A DNA stretch of 64,000 bases from Staphylococcus pseudintermedius (GCF_001792775.2 NZ_MLGE02000001.1:124001-188000), one strand, 5' to 3'; counted from the stretch's first letter, positions 10,318 to 19,727 are shown. Notes: generated by a model from the letters alone, not told the origin. Made by a program: numbers and translations.

Positions 10318-10350
10318 ATAAATATAAAACATGAGCGGGAGGTTCATAGC

Positions 10351-10773
10351 ATGACACTTTATAACATCTCAAAATGCGAAGTGAAACGAACTGAAGATGA
10401 AGCAGTTCAATATGTAGATCAATTATTAAAAGAAGGCGTTAAAGAAAATCAAATCGTTGTATTAAGCAAAGATAAACTTAACACAGATCGCTTTCACGAT
10501 TCTCAAATTCAACATAAAACAACAACGGGTACGATTAGTGAGAAATTCATGCGCTTTTTCATTGGCGAAGATGGTGAAGAAGCTGCGTTAACAAAATTTG
10601 GTTTCTCTGACGAACAAAAAGAAGATCTGAAACAAGACATTTTAAATGACAAAATTGTGGTGATGGTTCAAGAACTGAAATATGGTCAAGAGGAATACGA
10701 AAACCATAATGTTGCGAACCAAAAACTGCAAGATAAACATGCCCCATCTGAACATCAAGGCGATATTGAGTAA
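10351..10773 (+). CDS. General stress protein, YflT-like
   Basis: A 140-aa soluble acidic protein beginning MTLYNISKCEVKRTEDEAVQ. The first 100 residues fit the heat-induced stress protein YflT domain (..VQYVDQLLKEGVKENQIVVLSKD.. and ..ALTKFGFSDEQKEDLKQDI..). The biochemical role is unknown in the family. Ribosome site GGGAGG lies 8 nt before ATG. A sigmaB-type promoter directly upstream agrees with the stress role. Confidence 0.85.
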   Translation: MTLYNISKCEVKRTEDEAVQYVDQLLKEGVKENQIVVLSKDKLNTDRFHDSQIQHKTTTGTISEKFMRFFIGEDGEEAALTKFGFSDEQKEDLKQDILNDKIVVMVQELKYGQEEYENHNVANQKLQDKHAPSEHQGDIE

Positions 10774-10802
10774 TCATTCACGCTTATCGATAGCTCTTAC
10801 AA

Positions 10803-10870
10803 CTTCATCCAAGATTTAAGTTAACTTTCGTACACCTCATTGTATCGAAAGGATTAAGTCTTGGGTGAAG
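10803..10870. terminator. Long inverted repeat, probable terminator
   Basis: CTTCATCCAAGATTTAA (10803-10819) pairs along 17 bases with 10854-10870, with two G-U pairs. The interior also pairs (TTTCG with CGAAA). It follows the YflT-like gene. The 3' flank is only moderately T-rich, so it may have another role such as RNA stability. Confidence 0.5.
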
Positions 10871-10968
10871 TATTTATTTCTGGAAATTGAGTTTTGTCTC
10901 CCCCATTAATTGTGCTATTTCTCGCTCTATATATGCTATACTAAAGCCATTAAGAGAGGTGAAGTGAC

Positions 10969-11643
10969 ATGCATTTTGTACATATTCAATCAACCCAAGA
11001 TCCATGGTATGTCCCGGCGTTAGCGTTTTACATGGATAAACTAGACCCCCTCGTAACAGAAGACGAGTCTGTATTTGAACAATCCTTAAAAACCGAAAAA
11101 ACACAATACGATTTCGTATTTCTCGTAGGTATCGAAAACGATGAAGTTGTCAGTTTTGCGACAGCGCATTATGAAGCGACAACAAATGTAGGCTTTTTAG
11201 TCTATCTCGTGAGTGAGCACGGTGACAATTGTGAACAGTACCTTAAAGCGACACTTGAACAAATAGAAAAAGATGTGAATCAAATTTCTAATCAACTCCA
11301 CGGCCGAGATGTGAATTTCTTCATGTTTGAGTCGACATTTGAATCACCCGACGTGGATACTGAGACAGCTGATAAAATTGCATTCCGTCGTCGCTTTTTA
11401 GTGCAACACGGTTATGAAAAACAAAGTGATATTACTTATTTACAACCTTCACTAAATCGCAATGGAAAGCCGGTACCGATGGAGTTGTATATTAAAGCGA
11501 ATATTCCTCTAACGAAAGATATTTACGGCACGAGTATTAAATCTGCCTATATCATTAAATATGTTTTTGCGAACCGTATTCCAAGACATGTGATTTATCC
11601 CTTACTCGTTAAAATGGATTTGCGTAAAGAACCTTATGCCTAG
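10969..11643 (+). CDS. Uncharacterised GNAT-like protein
   Basis: A 224-aa soluble protein. The segment from about residue 45 (FVFLVGIENDEVVSFATAHY) to 150 (RRRFLVQHGYEK) has the strand order and the closing helix typical of N-acetyltransferases, but I do not see a clear Q/RxxGxG/A acetyl-CoA loop. A substrate cannot be named. AGAGAGGTG lies 8 nt upstream of ATG. It sits alone between the stress gene and the coiled-coil gene. Confidence 0.6.
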   Translation: MHFVHIQSTQDPWYVPALAFYMDKLDPLVTEDESVFEQSLKTEKTQYDFVFLVGIENDEVVSFATAHYEATTNVGFLVYLVSEHGDNCEQYLKATLEQIEKDVNQISNQLHGRDVNFFMFESTFESPDVDTETADKIAFRRRFLVQHGYEKQSDITYLQPSLNRNGKPVPMELYIKANIPLTKDIYGTSIKSAYIIKYVFANRIPRHVIYPLLVKMDLRKEPYA

Positions 11644-11756
11644 GCCCTTGAAATCAACCGTTAAAGCCGTTACAATGATAGAGAGGTAAGACTGACGGTT
11701 CACTGAACGCACACTACCGACAGTCTAAAAACATGAGAGAAAGGACCTAATGGCAT

Positions 11757-12356
11757 ATGCTAACAAAAGAATTTGCTCAACGATCTGAGCTTAGTGAAAA
11801 ACAAGTCCGTAAAATTGTCCAACATCTTGAAGAACGCGGCTATCATTTAAACAAGACTGAATATCGTGGACGTGAAGCGACAGACTTTAAAGAAGAAGAT
11901 ATCGAACTCTTCCAAGAAATTGCTGAACGTGTCGCACAAACGAATAGTTACGATCTTGCTTTCGAAGCGCTCGAAAAAGAAAAAGACTTTTTACAGGTCA
12001 TCGTTAAGGAAAACGATCAACAACTACCTGCTGACCAACAAGTACCACAATTGATTCAAGAGTTGCGCCACGAAATTAATCAAATGCGTGAAGAACGTCA
12101 AATGTTAGGTCAAATGGTCTCACAAGTGCATCAACAACAAGAAGAGCTTAAAGCATTACATCAACAGTTACATACACAGTTGGAGACGAGCAACAAGTCT
12201 CTTGAAGCTTTAACTACTGCACAACAACAACAAACAGAGCAACTGTCAAAAACGCAAGAAACCATTGAAACCCAAACGAAAGAACATCAAGAGCTTGCGG
12301 AAACGATTCACCGCAACGAGAAAAAAGGTTTCTTCCAACGTTTATTTGGTGGTTAA
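11757..12356 (+). CDS. HTH coiled-coil protein with C-terminal amphipathic tail (RocS-like)
   Basis: A 199-aa protein with an N-terminal MerR/HTH-like domain (residues 1-45, ..LSEKQVRKIVQHLEERGYHLNKTEYRGREATDF), a long Gln/Glu-rich coiled coil (about 95-185) and the tail KKGFFQRLFGG, which could lie on a membrane. HTH, coiled coil and FFxRLF tail are the layout of RocS-type chromosome segregation proteins (DUF536 group). The family placement is by architecture, so moderate certainty. Ribosome site AAAGGA is about 12 nt from ATG. Confidence 0.6.
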   Translation: MLTKEFAQRSELSEKQVRKIVQHLEERGYHLNKTEYRGREATDFKEEDIELFQEIAERVAQTNSYDLAFEALEKEKDFLQVIVKENDQQLPADQQVPQLIQELRHEINQMREERQMLGQMVSQVHQQQEELKALHQQLHTQLETSNKSLEALTTAQQQQTEQLSKTQETIETQTKEHQELAETIHRNEKKGFFQRLFGG

Positions 12357-12442
12357 GCAACATTGATAACAAGCTAAAAATGTAAAATTTGGATTTAACG
12401 TCCGTTTGAGTAATACTAATGAATCATTAATAAAAAAACATA

Positions 12443-12525
12443 AGCTAGGGGTGCTCGAGGTGAGCTGAGAAAGATGGTATCTTAACTCTTTGAACCTGAC
12501 GTGGTTAGAACCAACGAAGGGAAGC
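12443..12525 (+). promoter_or_regulatory. TPP riboswitch (THI element)
   Basis: Conserved pieces appear in order: GGGGTGC, CTGAGA, TTTGAACCTGA, the ACCAACGAAGGGAAGC end. This is a thiamine pyrophosphate aptamer. It is followed by a terminator hairpin directly before thiO. Confidence 0.95.
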
Positions 12526-12594
12526 GCAATATGATGACGAAATCGTCTCAAGATAAATGGCGAGTAGCCACATTATTCTAATCATATATGCTTT

Positions 12595-12629
12595 CCTCTT
12601 GCATCCTTTTATGCAGGAGGTCTTTTTTT
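12595..12629 (+). terminator. TPP-controlled terminator that also hides the thiO ribosome site
   Basis: CCTCTTGCAT (12595-12604) pairs with ATGCAGGAGG (12611-12620), followed by TCTTTTTTT. The 3' arm is the Shine-Dalgarno AGGAGG of thiO (ATG 12630), so the same hairpin could act on transcription and on translation. Confidence 0.8.
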
Positions 12630-13736
12630 ATGAAACAAACGCTGATTATTGGTGCAGGTGTTATGGGATTATCTATTGCACGCCAACTCAATTCCAAACA
12701 TCGTCATATCCGTATCATTGATCGCTCCACCCCACGAATGAACGCGTCTTATGCTGCGGGTGGTATGTTAGGTGCACAAAATGAATTTTTTGAAGATACC
12801 CCACTTTATCGACTTGCAATGAAAAGTCGTGCGATGATGCCTGAATTAGCCCAAGCCTTGGAGCGCGAAACGGGGGTTCATATCGAATATCAACAGCACG
12901 GACTCATCAAAGTCGCTTCTCAACCTCAAGATGTCCAAGCCGTCCATCAACAGTATGAATTTTTACACCATCACGATCACACTGTCACTCAACTGTCGAC
13001 GGAACAATTAACGCAACGGTTTCCCCATCTCGATCCATCACAAAGTGCCGCGTTCAAAATTCAAGACGACGGCCAAATTAATGCAAACCTTTACACACAG
13101 GCGCTTATTGCTTCGGTCATGCAACGTTCCCATATTGAATTAATGACGCATACGGAGGTTTACTCATTACAGCACCTCCATTACTGTTACCGTGTTGAGA
13201 CGTCAAAAGGCACGTTTGAAGCTGACGAACTCATTATTGCAGCTGGTGCATGGAGTGGCGCATTGCTTCAACAGTTAGGGTTCGAATTACCGACGCATCC
13301 TGTTAAAGGTGATGTTAAATTGATTGCGTCTGATTACGCCGGTTTAAAAGAAACGATTTTTAATATGAACGGTTGTTACATCGTCCCAAAATTGCCGAAT
13401 CGCTTCTTAATTGGTGCAACATCCGATTATGATTGTTGGGACACTGAAAACAATGACGACAACCTTGCTTGGCTTGATCACGAAAGTGTGAACATGATTC
13501 CCGCATTACGATCACACCATGTCATTAAAACTTGGACAGGGATTCGCCCCATTACAGAAGATGAAATCCCTATTATGGGCGAAATTGCACCTCAACTTTT
13601 CGTGACGACAGGGCATTATCGTAACGGAATTTTACTGTCACCCATTGCTGGTCAACTGATGGCGCAACTCGTTGATGAAGATAGCGAAGCCCGACATCAG
13701 CTTGCTCCATTTAGACCTAAAATAAAACAAATATAA
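12630..13736 (+). CDS. thiO: Glycine oxidase-like FAD enzyme ThiO
   Basis: A 368-aa D-amino-acid-oxidase family flavoenzyme. The FAD motif is at the start (IIGAGVMGLSIARQL, residues 5-19), and a C-terminal FAD contact region reads TGHYRNGILLSPIAGQL. ThiO oxidises glycine to the imine needed for the thiamine thiazole ring. The TPP riboswitch supports this role. thiS, thiG and thiF, which often follow thiO, are absent here; the next gene is a cystine symporter. ATG 12630 has AGGAGG 9 nt upstream. Confidence 0.85.
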   Translation: MKQTLIIGAGVMGLSIARQLNSKHRHIRIIDRSTPRMNASYAAGGMLGAQNEFFEDTPLYRLAMKSRAMMPELAQALERETGVHIEYQQHGLIKVASQPQDVQAVHQQYEFLHHHDHTVTQLSTEQLTQRFPHLDPSQSAAFKIQDDGQINANLYTQALIASVMQRSHIELMTHTEVYSLQHLHYCYRVETSKGTFEADELIIAAGAWSGALLQQLGFELPTHPVKGDVKLIASDYAGLKETIFNMNGCYIVPKLPNRFLIGATSDYDCWDTENNDDNLAWLDHESVNMIPALRSHHVIKTWTGIRPITEDEIPIMGEIAPQLFVTTGHYRNGILLSPIAGQLMAQLVDEDSEARHQLAPFRPKIKQI

Positions 13737-13781
13737 AAAATATATCTTGATTTTATGTTTCCTTACTATTATCCTATTATA

Positions 13782-13793
13782 GAAGTCGGAATT
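13782..13793 (+). promoter_or_regulatory. CymR-like motif before tcyP
   Basis: GAAGTCGGAATT is identical to a 12-mer in front of metNIQ (25035-25046). GGAATTA is the conserved right half of the CymR site known in Bacillus and Staphylococcus. It lies just upstream of the tcyP ribosome site, a position fit for repression. Confidence 0.45.
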
Positions 13794-13810
13794 AAAAAGG
13801 AAGCGTATTT

Positions 13811-15202
13811 ATGTCTATTTTTTTAGTGATTATTAATTTAATTATTTTTCTTCTCGCCTTATTAAGCCTGTGGGTGATGGCGAAAAAACATGTCAAATTC
13901 CCTAAACGCGTGTTCTTTGCACTTGGTTTAGGTATCGTATTAGGCCTCCTACTCCACCTTGTTTATGGTGTTGAAGGCACAGTCACATCTCAAACAACGG
14001 ATTGGGTCGGCTTAATTGGGAATGGGTATATTGCATTGCTACAAATGATTGTCATTCCACTTATTTTTGTTTCTATCGTCGCGGCATTTACGAAAATTGA
14101 AATTGGAGAAAAGTTTGCTAAAGTCGGCAGCTTCATCTTCATGTTTTTGATTGGTACCGTAACAATTGCAGCGATGATCGGTATTATCTATGCACTCGCA
14201 TTCAATTTAGATGCTTCAAGTATTGACTTAGGGCAGGCAGAAAACGCTCGTAGCGCCGAAATTGCTGATAAAGCAAAAGGGCTGACTGCGACAACATTAC
14301 CAACACAAATTTTAGAATTGTTACCGTCAAATCCATTTTTAGATTTCACTGGTGCACGTGCAACTTCTACTATTGCAGTCGTGATCTTTGCCGCATTTGT
14401 AGGCTTTGCATTTTTACGTGTCGCACGTAAACAACCTGAAAATGGTCAAACTTTAAAACGCGGTATTGATGCCATTTACGCACTTGTCATGGCTATCGTA
14501 ACATTTGTTTTACGCCTAACGCCTTATGGGATTTTAGCGATTATGATTAACACGATTGCGACGAGTGATTTTGCTGCGATATGGACTCTCGGTAAGTTCG
14601 TGATTGCGTCCTATGCAGCACTCATTACAATGTACATCATTCACTTAATCATTTTGGCCGTTATTGGTGTCAATCCAGTACAGTATGTGAAGAAAACAGC
14701 CGAAGTGATTTTATTCGCATTCACTTCACGCTCAAGTGCCGGTACATTGCCACTCAACGTACAAGCGCAAACGAATCGTCTAGGTGTGCCTCAAGCTATC
14801 GCAAACTTCTCGGGCTCATTTGGACTATCTATCGGACAAAATGGCTGTGCGGGAATCTACCCTGCCATGCTCGCGATTATGGTCGCACCTGTCGCGGGTG
14901 TTGAAGTGAATCTACAATTTATCGTGACAGTCATCATCGTTGTCGTGTTAAGTTCATTCGGTGTAGCAGGTGTAGGGGGCGGTGCAACATTCGCTTCAAT
15001 CCTGGTCTTATCTGCATTGAACTTGCCGGTTGGCCTTGCGGGTGTCCTCATTTCAGTCGAACCATTGATTGATATGGGTCGTACAGCACTTAACGTGAAT
15101 GACTCTATCTTAGCGGGTACAGGCACTGCTAAACTGACAAAACAACTCGATGAAGATGTTTTCAATTCCAATCATATGGACGAATTAACAGCACAACATT
15201 AA
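13811..15202 (+). CDS. tcyP: L-cystine symporter TcyP
   Basis: A 463-aa membrane protein of the dicarboxylate/amino acid:cation symporter family, about 8-10 membrane segments. The re-entrant loop and substrate region show ..TSRSSAGTLPLNVQAQ.. and ..NGCAGIYPAMLAI.., matching the cystine transporter TcyP of firmicutes. It imports cystine as a sulfur source. AAAGGAAGCG is upstream of ATG. A CymR-like motif precedes it. Confidence 0.9.
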   Translation: MSIFLVIINLIIFLLALLSLWVMAKKHVKFPKRVFFALGLGIVLGLLLHLVYGVEGTVTSQTTDWVGLIGNGYIALLQMIVIPLIFVSIVAAFTKIEIGEKFAKVGSFIFMFLIGTVTIAAMIGIIYALAFNLDASSIDLGQAENARSAEIADKAKGLTATTLPTQILELLPSNPFLDFTGARATSTIAVVIFAAFVGFAFLRVARKQPENGQTLKRGIDAIYALVMAIVTFVLRLTPYGILAIMINTIATSDFAAIWTLGKFVIASYAALITMYIIHLIILAVIGVNPVQYVKKTAEVILFAFTSRSSAGTLPLNVQAQTNRLGVPQAIANFSGSFGLSIGQNGCAGIYPAMLAIMVAPVAGVEVNLQFIVTVIIVVVLSSFGVAGVGGGATFASILVLSALNLPVGLAGVLISVEPLIDMGRTALNVNDSILAGTGTAKLTKQLDEDVFNSNHMDELTAQH

Positions 15203-15220
15203 GCGATTGTATGTCAATAC

Positions 15221-15280
15221 AAAAAAACGGCAAACGTCATTACAGGGGGTATCCTTCCATGAGGTTTGCCGTTTTCTTAT
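15221..15280. terminator. Bidirectional terminator between tcyP and ABC operon
   Basis: AAAACGGCAAAC (15224-15235) pairs perfectly with GTTTGCCGTTTT (15264-15275), with T tracts on both strands. It separates two convergent units. Confidence 0.85.
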
Positions 15281-15296
15281 TATTTGATGGATGTCT

Positions 15297-15941
15297 TTAT
15301 ACGTTTTGCGCCTCTTTTTTAAGTAAATCGACTTGAATGATTTCGTCACATTGTTGCGCGAGCGTTAAATCATGCGTCGCGATAATGAGTGTGCGCGTAT
15401 CGTCGACCATATCAAATAACAGTTCCATCACTTTTTGCCCATTTCCTTCATCTAAAGAACCCGTGGGCTCATCTGCTAAAATGAGTCTTGGTTGTTTCAA
15501 TATCAAACGGGCAAGGGCGACACGCTGCTGTTCGCCTCCACTTAATGTCGCGACTTTACGCTTATGATTCATATCAATCCCAACCTTTTGTAAACATTGC
15601 GTTTTCAATTGTTGGCGTTCTGATTTGGATACTTTCTTGAAAGCGAGTGCCATATCGAGATTTTGATGAATCGTCATAGATTCAACGAGCCCATAGTTTT
15701 GAAAAACATAGCCGAGTACATCTCGATAAAAGCGATAATCATTCTTTAATGGACGATGATCGAATCGCACCTCACCTTGTTTCAACGTTTCGAATCCTGC
15801 AATCGCGTTCAGTAAAGTGGATTTCCCTGATCCACTATGACCAATCAACGCATAAGACTTCCCCGGTTCAAATGTCAAATTCACATTGTCAAAAATCGTG
15901 CGTTTCCCTTTTTGAATCGTTACATTGTTTAATTCAATCAT
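15297..15941 (-). CDS. ABC transporter ATPase (bacteriocin-immunity type)
   Basis: A 214-aa ATPase with Walker A GHSGSGKST (residues 34-42), a Q-loop (YVFQNYGLVES), signature LSGGEQQR, Walker B RLILADEPTGSLD and the switch His (ATHD). It resembles the MacB/LolD-type ATPases that pair with DUF1430 membrane proteins. It overlaps the YxeA-like gene by 4 bp and is third in the operon. Confidence 0.88.
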   Translation of the reverse strand: MIELNNVTIQKGKRTIFDNVNLTFEPGKSYALIGHSGSGKSTLLNAIAGFETLKQGEVRFDHRPLKNDYRFYRDVLGYVFQNYGLVESMTIHQNLDMALAFKKVSKSERQQLKTQCLQKVGIDMNHKRKVATLSGGEQQRVALARLILKQPRLILADEPTGSLDEGNGQKVMELLFDMVDDTRTLIIATHDLTLAQQCDEIIQVDLLKKEAQNV

Positions 15942-16267
15942 TCTTTCTTCTTCACCTCTTTAGGCCATTTTGAAAGGTCATGAATATACTCTATTTGAAA
16001 GACGTATTTACCTTTGTGAATCACTTTTACATGATCAGACTGGGCATCATATCCACCGAAATTTAAACGATATTTGAGTGGTTCTCCCGATTCGTCATAC
16101 GCTTGAATATCCACATACGTTTGTGTTCCTAATGGTACCACCGCATAAGACGTCTCCTTCTTTAAAAACGGATTAAAGTAATCAACGTACGTCAGACGTA
16201 CAAAAGATAAAAATAGAACACACGCGATTACGATAACTGCAATCGAAATCAGCATATTTTTCTTCAA
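15938..16267 (-). CDS. YxeA-like membrane-anchored small protein
   Basis: A 109-aa protein with one N-terminal membrane segment (residues 5-24) and an extracellular domain with the sequence ..TYVDIQAYDESGEPLKYRLNF.., typical of the YxeA (DUF1093) family. These are usually encoded next to peptide-sensing or peptide-resistance ABC genes. It lies between the membrane subunit (3-bp gap) and the ATPase (4-bp overlap). Confidence 0.78.
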   Translation of the reverse strand: MKKNMLISIAVIVIACVLFLSFVRLTYVDYFNPFLKKETSYAVVPLGTQTYVDIQAYDESGEPLKYRLNFGGYDAQSDHVKVIHKGKYVFQIEYIHDLSKWPKEVKKKE

Positions 16268-16270
16268 TAT

Positions 16271-18238
16271 TTAAGCCTCCCTAATCAATGCATTGAATTG
16301 TTTTTCTAAATAATGGATGTAAGCCCATTGAATAACGATTTGAAACAGCAAAATCACACCAAATATCCATAGCACATTGCCATTTTGTGTCTTTTCAAAT
16401 AAGAACGCGCCAATAAGAGCAGTAAATAAACCATTTAATATGATGTAGTTGCGATAGTTTTGCCAACGTCTGAAGCCAAACATTTTTCGCATAAGTAACC
16501 ATTGACGATGCTGCTCAAAGTAATGCAATACATCTAATAGCGTCACGATACACAAAACTGCCATGGCGATTGCACTAGAAAAGCTATACACCATCCATTT
16601 CGTTTGTGCTTCTCGATACTTTTTCATAACGCTGTCTTTATAATTGGTTACGCCTTGCACGTCATCCTTCAAATTAAAGCGGTCGATATTACGGACAATA
16701 TTTTCATAATTTTTAAAAATCAATTCACCTTGTGATAATGTGGCATAATAAAAATCATCCGTTAAGTCTTTGGCATTTAACATTAAAATCGCAGGCGACT
16801 TCATATAGGTTGTCGACAATCCCGTACGTACATCAAAGGCGTAAATGTCGTAAGGATTTTTCAACTGCGTCACTTGCACCTTTGTCTTTGATTCTGGATT
16901 TGGAAGTTGATAGTTCACCCAATCCTGAAAATCTGCACGTATGGCTGAGGTTTCATTTTTAGCTTGAGGAGGTAGATACAACTCTATTTGCCCAGGTCGG
17001 TCTTCTAAATTCGGTAAATCTCGCAATTGAGACTTAAAAAAATCAACAAAGTTTTGATTGACAAACAGCACATTTCCTTCTTCTGGCGTATAATTTGTTT
17101 GACTTGGTTCATACAATACATTTTGATTCATCAATAATGCTTGTTCATGTTGCTCACTGTATACAACCATTTGGTGATATCGTTTCGCAAATTCCATTTC
17201 TTCGTTCATACTACGCCGTATGGGTTTCAAGTCAATTGTGTAATAATCATCCAACTTGCCCCACCATGTTTCTGTTTCTTGTATTTGTTCTAACTTTTTC
17301 ATTTGATTAAGATTCGGCAAAATAAGGAGTGTGAGTAATACTAACATACTCAACTTAGAGATATGATTCATTGCACGTAACAGACGATAGGGTTTGAGCC
17401 CTTTTATCATCAATGGAATATCTATCCGGATAAGTAAGATACAAGACAGTAACGAACTGATAGATAAAGTCATCCAAAATAAAATATCCGCTACGATGAG
17501 ACGACTTACAAAATATTCGAGTTGACCGTCCAATCCTAACCATTTCAACAATCCTATCGAAAAGAGTCCGACGCTTATAGCTAATGCCAACCATCTGATA
17601 GTAGTTTTTTTAATATTCAGAAAAAATATATTAAAAAAGCGATAACCATGTAAACGCATCGTCGCATACGTTTTAAAATTTCGACTCCGATAATGCAAAT
17701 GGTACAACAAATAGATAATAAGTAATGTCACAAATGGAAGCAGTAGGCCTCGATTAATGAGCACATCCCCATAGATCATCCATGATTGTACAGATCCCAT
17801 CCTCACCTTTAGACCGACACTTTCTAAAGCTACTTTTAATTGTTCCTTATTACCAATATCATCTAATATGAAATAATCACCACGTACATCTCGCTGCATC
17901 AGTTGATCATGCGTTAAATGATGGTAACTATATGTCGTATTCATCGGCGCAATCGTATGATGATTGGCTTTCTCATTAAACGCATAAATCGCTTTATCGA
18001 CTTGATGTTCTTTATGATCGATAACGACTTTAAAAATCGCAATATCTGTGTCTTTCGCAACCTTCTCAAACTTCTCAAAAACTTCTGCTTTTGAATGTTG
18101 GTAGTCCCAACTTTCAACTTCAAGCATCACACGACTTCCAGTAAGTATTTCACTATCCTCTTCGTACAGTACAAGAATTAAAAATAAGCTTATTAGTGTG
18201 AGCGTGACCACATCTAATAAGTGTTTCATCCACTTCAT
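16271..18238 (-). CDS. Bacteriocin-associated integral membrane protein (DUF1430)
   Basis: A 655-aa membrane protein with a first membrane segment (about 8-25), an extracytoplasmic domain, three helices (about 165-285 region), a second large outside domain (about 315-545) and C-terminal helices (550-645). This fits the 7-TM bacteriocin-associated/immunity family (DUF1430). With the ATPase and the YxeA-like protein it should form an ABC complex for export of, or resistance to, a peptide. No peptide gene or two-component system is seen beside it. First gene of the operon. Confidence 0.8.
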   Translation of the reverse strand: MKWMKHLLDVVTLTLISLFLILVLYEEDSEILTGSRVMLEVESWDYQHSKAEVFEKFEKVAKDTDIAIFKVVIDHKEHQVDKAIYAFNEKANHHTIAPMNTTYSYHHLTHDQLMQRDVRGDYFILDDIGNKEQLKVALESVGLKVRMGSVQSWMIYGDVLINRGLLLPFVTLLIIYLLYHLHYRSRNFKTYATMRLHGYRFFNIFFLNIKKTTIRWLALAISVGLFSIGLLKWLGLDGQLEYFVSRLIVADILFWMTLSISSLLSCILLIRIDIPLMIKGLKPYRLLRAMNHISKLSMLVLLTLLILPNLNQMKKLEQIQETETWWGKLDDYYTIDLKPIRRSMNEEMEFAKRYHQMVVYSEQHEQALLMNQNVLYEPSQTNYTPEEGNVLFVNQNFVDFFKSQLRDLPNLEDRPGQIELYLPPQAKNETSAIRADFQDWVNYQLPNPESKTKVQVTQLKNPYDIYAFDVRTGLSTTYMKSPAILMLNAKDLTDDFYYATLSQGELIFKNYENIVRNIDRFNLKDDVQGVTNYKDSVMKKYREAQTKWMVYSFSSAIAMAVLCIVTLLDVLHYFEQHRQWLLMRKMFGFRRWQNYRNYIILNGLFTALIGAFLFEKTQNGNVLWIFGVILLFQIVIQWAYIHYLEKQFNALIREA

Positions 18239-18450
18239 TGCTCACCTCCAAAAAGTCACTTACTCGTAGTCACAACATAAAAACACTTCATTGTTGCCCT
18301 ACACTTTTATCATAATGAAATTAAATTTAAAAAACAACTCATTTTCATCTCTATACGACAAAAAGTTTCATGGATAAAACAAGTGAGGAAAAGTGGATAT
18401 AAAGATTCAAATATTATCCTTTTTCATGAAGTGAGATTGCAACTCAAAAT

Positions 18451-18483
18451 AAAAAGAGGCCGAGTAACCTGTCCCAACCTCTG
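18451..18483 (-). terminator. Terminator after nfrA
   Basis: On the minus strand AGAGGTT pairs with GGCCTCT (two G-U) and is followed by TTTTTATTTT. Confidence 0.6.
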
Positions 18484-18495
18484 TTTTAATTATTA

Positions 18496-19251
18496 TTATT
18501 TCTTGTTAAATCCTGACATTTGCAACCAATCATTCATTTCTAATCGTTGCTTGCTACTCATAAAGCCAGCAATTTGTTCAGACCACGTTTCATCACGTTT
18601 ACCTTGTGTACGTTCTTGATAATATTGAGAAATCGTTTGGTCATACGCTTCAATTTGTTCAGACAATTCAGCATCGTCTTGATTGTACGTATCTACATGA
18701 AAGACATGCGATAATGGAAGGCGCGGTTTAGGTGAACCATTTTCGTCATCTGCCGGCTCTCCAATGGCCATACCGAATAATGGGAAGACGTGTTCAGGTA
18801 AATTTAAAATTTCGCGTACCCGTTGCACATCGTTACGTAATGAACCGAGATATACAATGCCGTAACCCATATCTTCAGCCGTTAATGCAATATTTTGCGC
18901 CGCTAATGCCGCGTCAACTGTACCGACTAATAACCCTTCAGCCGATTCAAAGCTCGCTGCCATGTCTGCTTTCGATTTTTCATTAACCAACTGGTGGCGA
19001 TGGTAATCAATCACATAAACGAGCAAGTACCCATTTTCAACGACATAAGGCTGACCTGAGACTTCTCTAAGTGCCTCTTTCTTTTCAATAGATTCTACCC
19101 CAATAAATGATGTCGTTTGTAAAAAACTCGATGTCGATGCCATTTGTCCTGCTTCGATTAACTTTTTGATTATTTCTCGATCAATTGGTGTTTGCTTAAA
19201 TTTTCGAACTGAATGGTGACGTTTCGCCAAATCATACACATATTCTGACAT
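18496..19251 (-). CDS. nfrA: NADPH-dependent flavin/nitro reductase NfrA
   Basis: A 251-aa oxygen-insensitive nitroreductase-family protein with FMN-binding features HHSVRKFK (residues 12-19), ..EAGQMASTSSFLQ.. and ..AALAAQNIALTAEDMGYGIVYLGSLRND... It closely follows the S. aureus NfrA sequence through residues 1-190. It reduces FMN, nitro compounds and disulfides with NADPH and takes part in thiol or oxidative stress defence. It is a single gene and lies next to ahpCF as in S. aureus. Confidence 0.92.
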   Translation of the reverse strand: MSEYVYDLAKRHHSVRKFKQTPIDREIIKKLIEAGQMASTSSFLQTTSFIGVESIEKKEALREVSGQPYVVENGYLLVYVIDYHRHQLVNEKSKADMAASFESAEGLLVGTVDAALAAQNIALTAEDMGYGIVYLGSLRNDVQRVREILNLPEHVFPLFGMAIGEPADDENGSPKPRLPLSHVFHVDTYNQDDAELSEQIEAYDQTISQYYQERTQGKRDETWSEQIAGFMSSKQRLEMNDWLQMSGFNKK

Positions 19252-19672
19252 AAAAACACTCCTAACATCCTTTTCTCTATCGTAACATTTGCCCTACTAA
19301 AACGCATGATTCGTGCATGCTTCCTAGCTATCATACTCGTACTTTATTAAATTAGCGAAAATCACATCTGTTATGACAACATCAACAAAGTGCTTTCTAT
19401 ATTTACCCTTTAATTGAGAATGAAAGCATATAAATGATATTCAAATCTTTTATCAATTAACTTATTTCCATTTTTATTTCCAATACATCGTCTGCTTTAT
19501 TAACTTTACTAAAATGAGAAAATAATGCGTATCAATCACCAAATGTGACCGAATTGTGATCAAAAAGTGGCCTTTTTACTGTATTTATGCTTTATTGCAC
19601 CTATAACATCAAAACCGCTATTAATGATGAAAGCGTTTGACTTCAAAGTGGATAAAAATCTTTTGTATTTAT

Positions 19673-19727
19673 TTGACGTAATGATTGTTCCATGTCATAA
19701 TACTACTTGAGATTAGAATTATTATTA
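19673..19727 (+). promoter_or_regulatory. ahpCF promoter with PerR-like box
   Basis: TTGACG (19673-19678), a 17-bp spacer and CATAAT (19696-19701) form a vegetative promoter. TTAGAATTATTATTA (19713-19727) matches the PerR box TTAnAATnATTnTAA except at one position and overlaps the start of transcription. PerR control of ahpC is known in staphylococci. The rest of the gap from 19252 to 19670 shows nothing definite. Confidence 0.7.
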
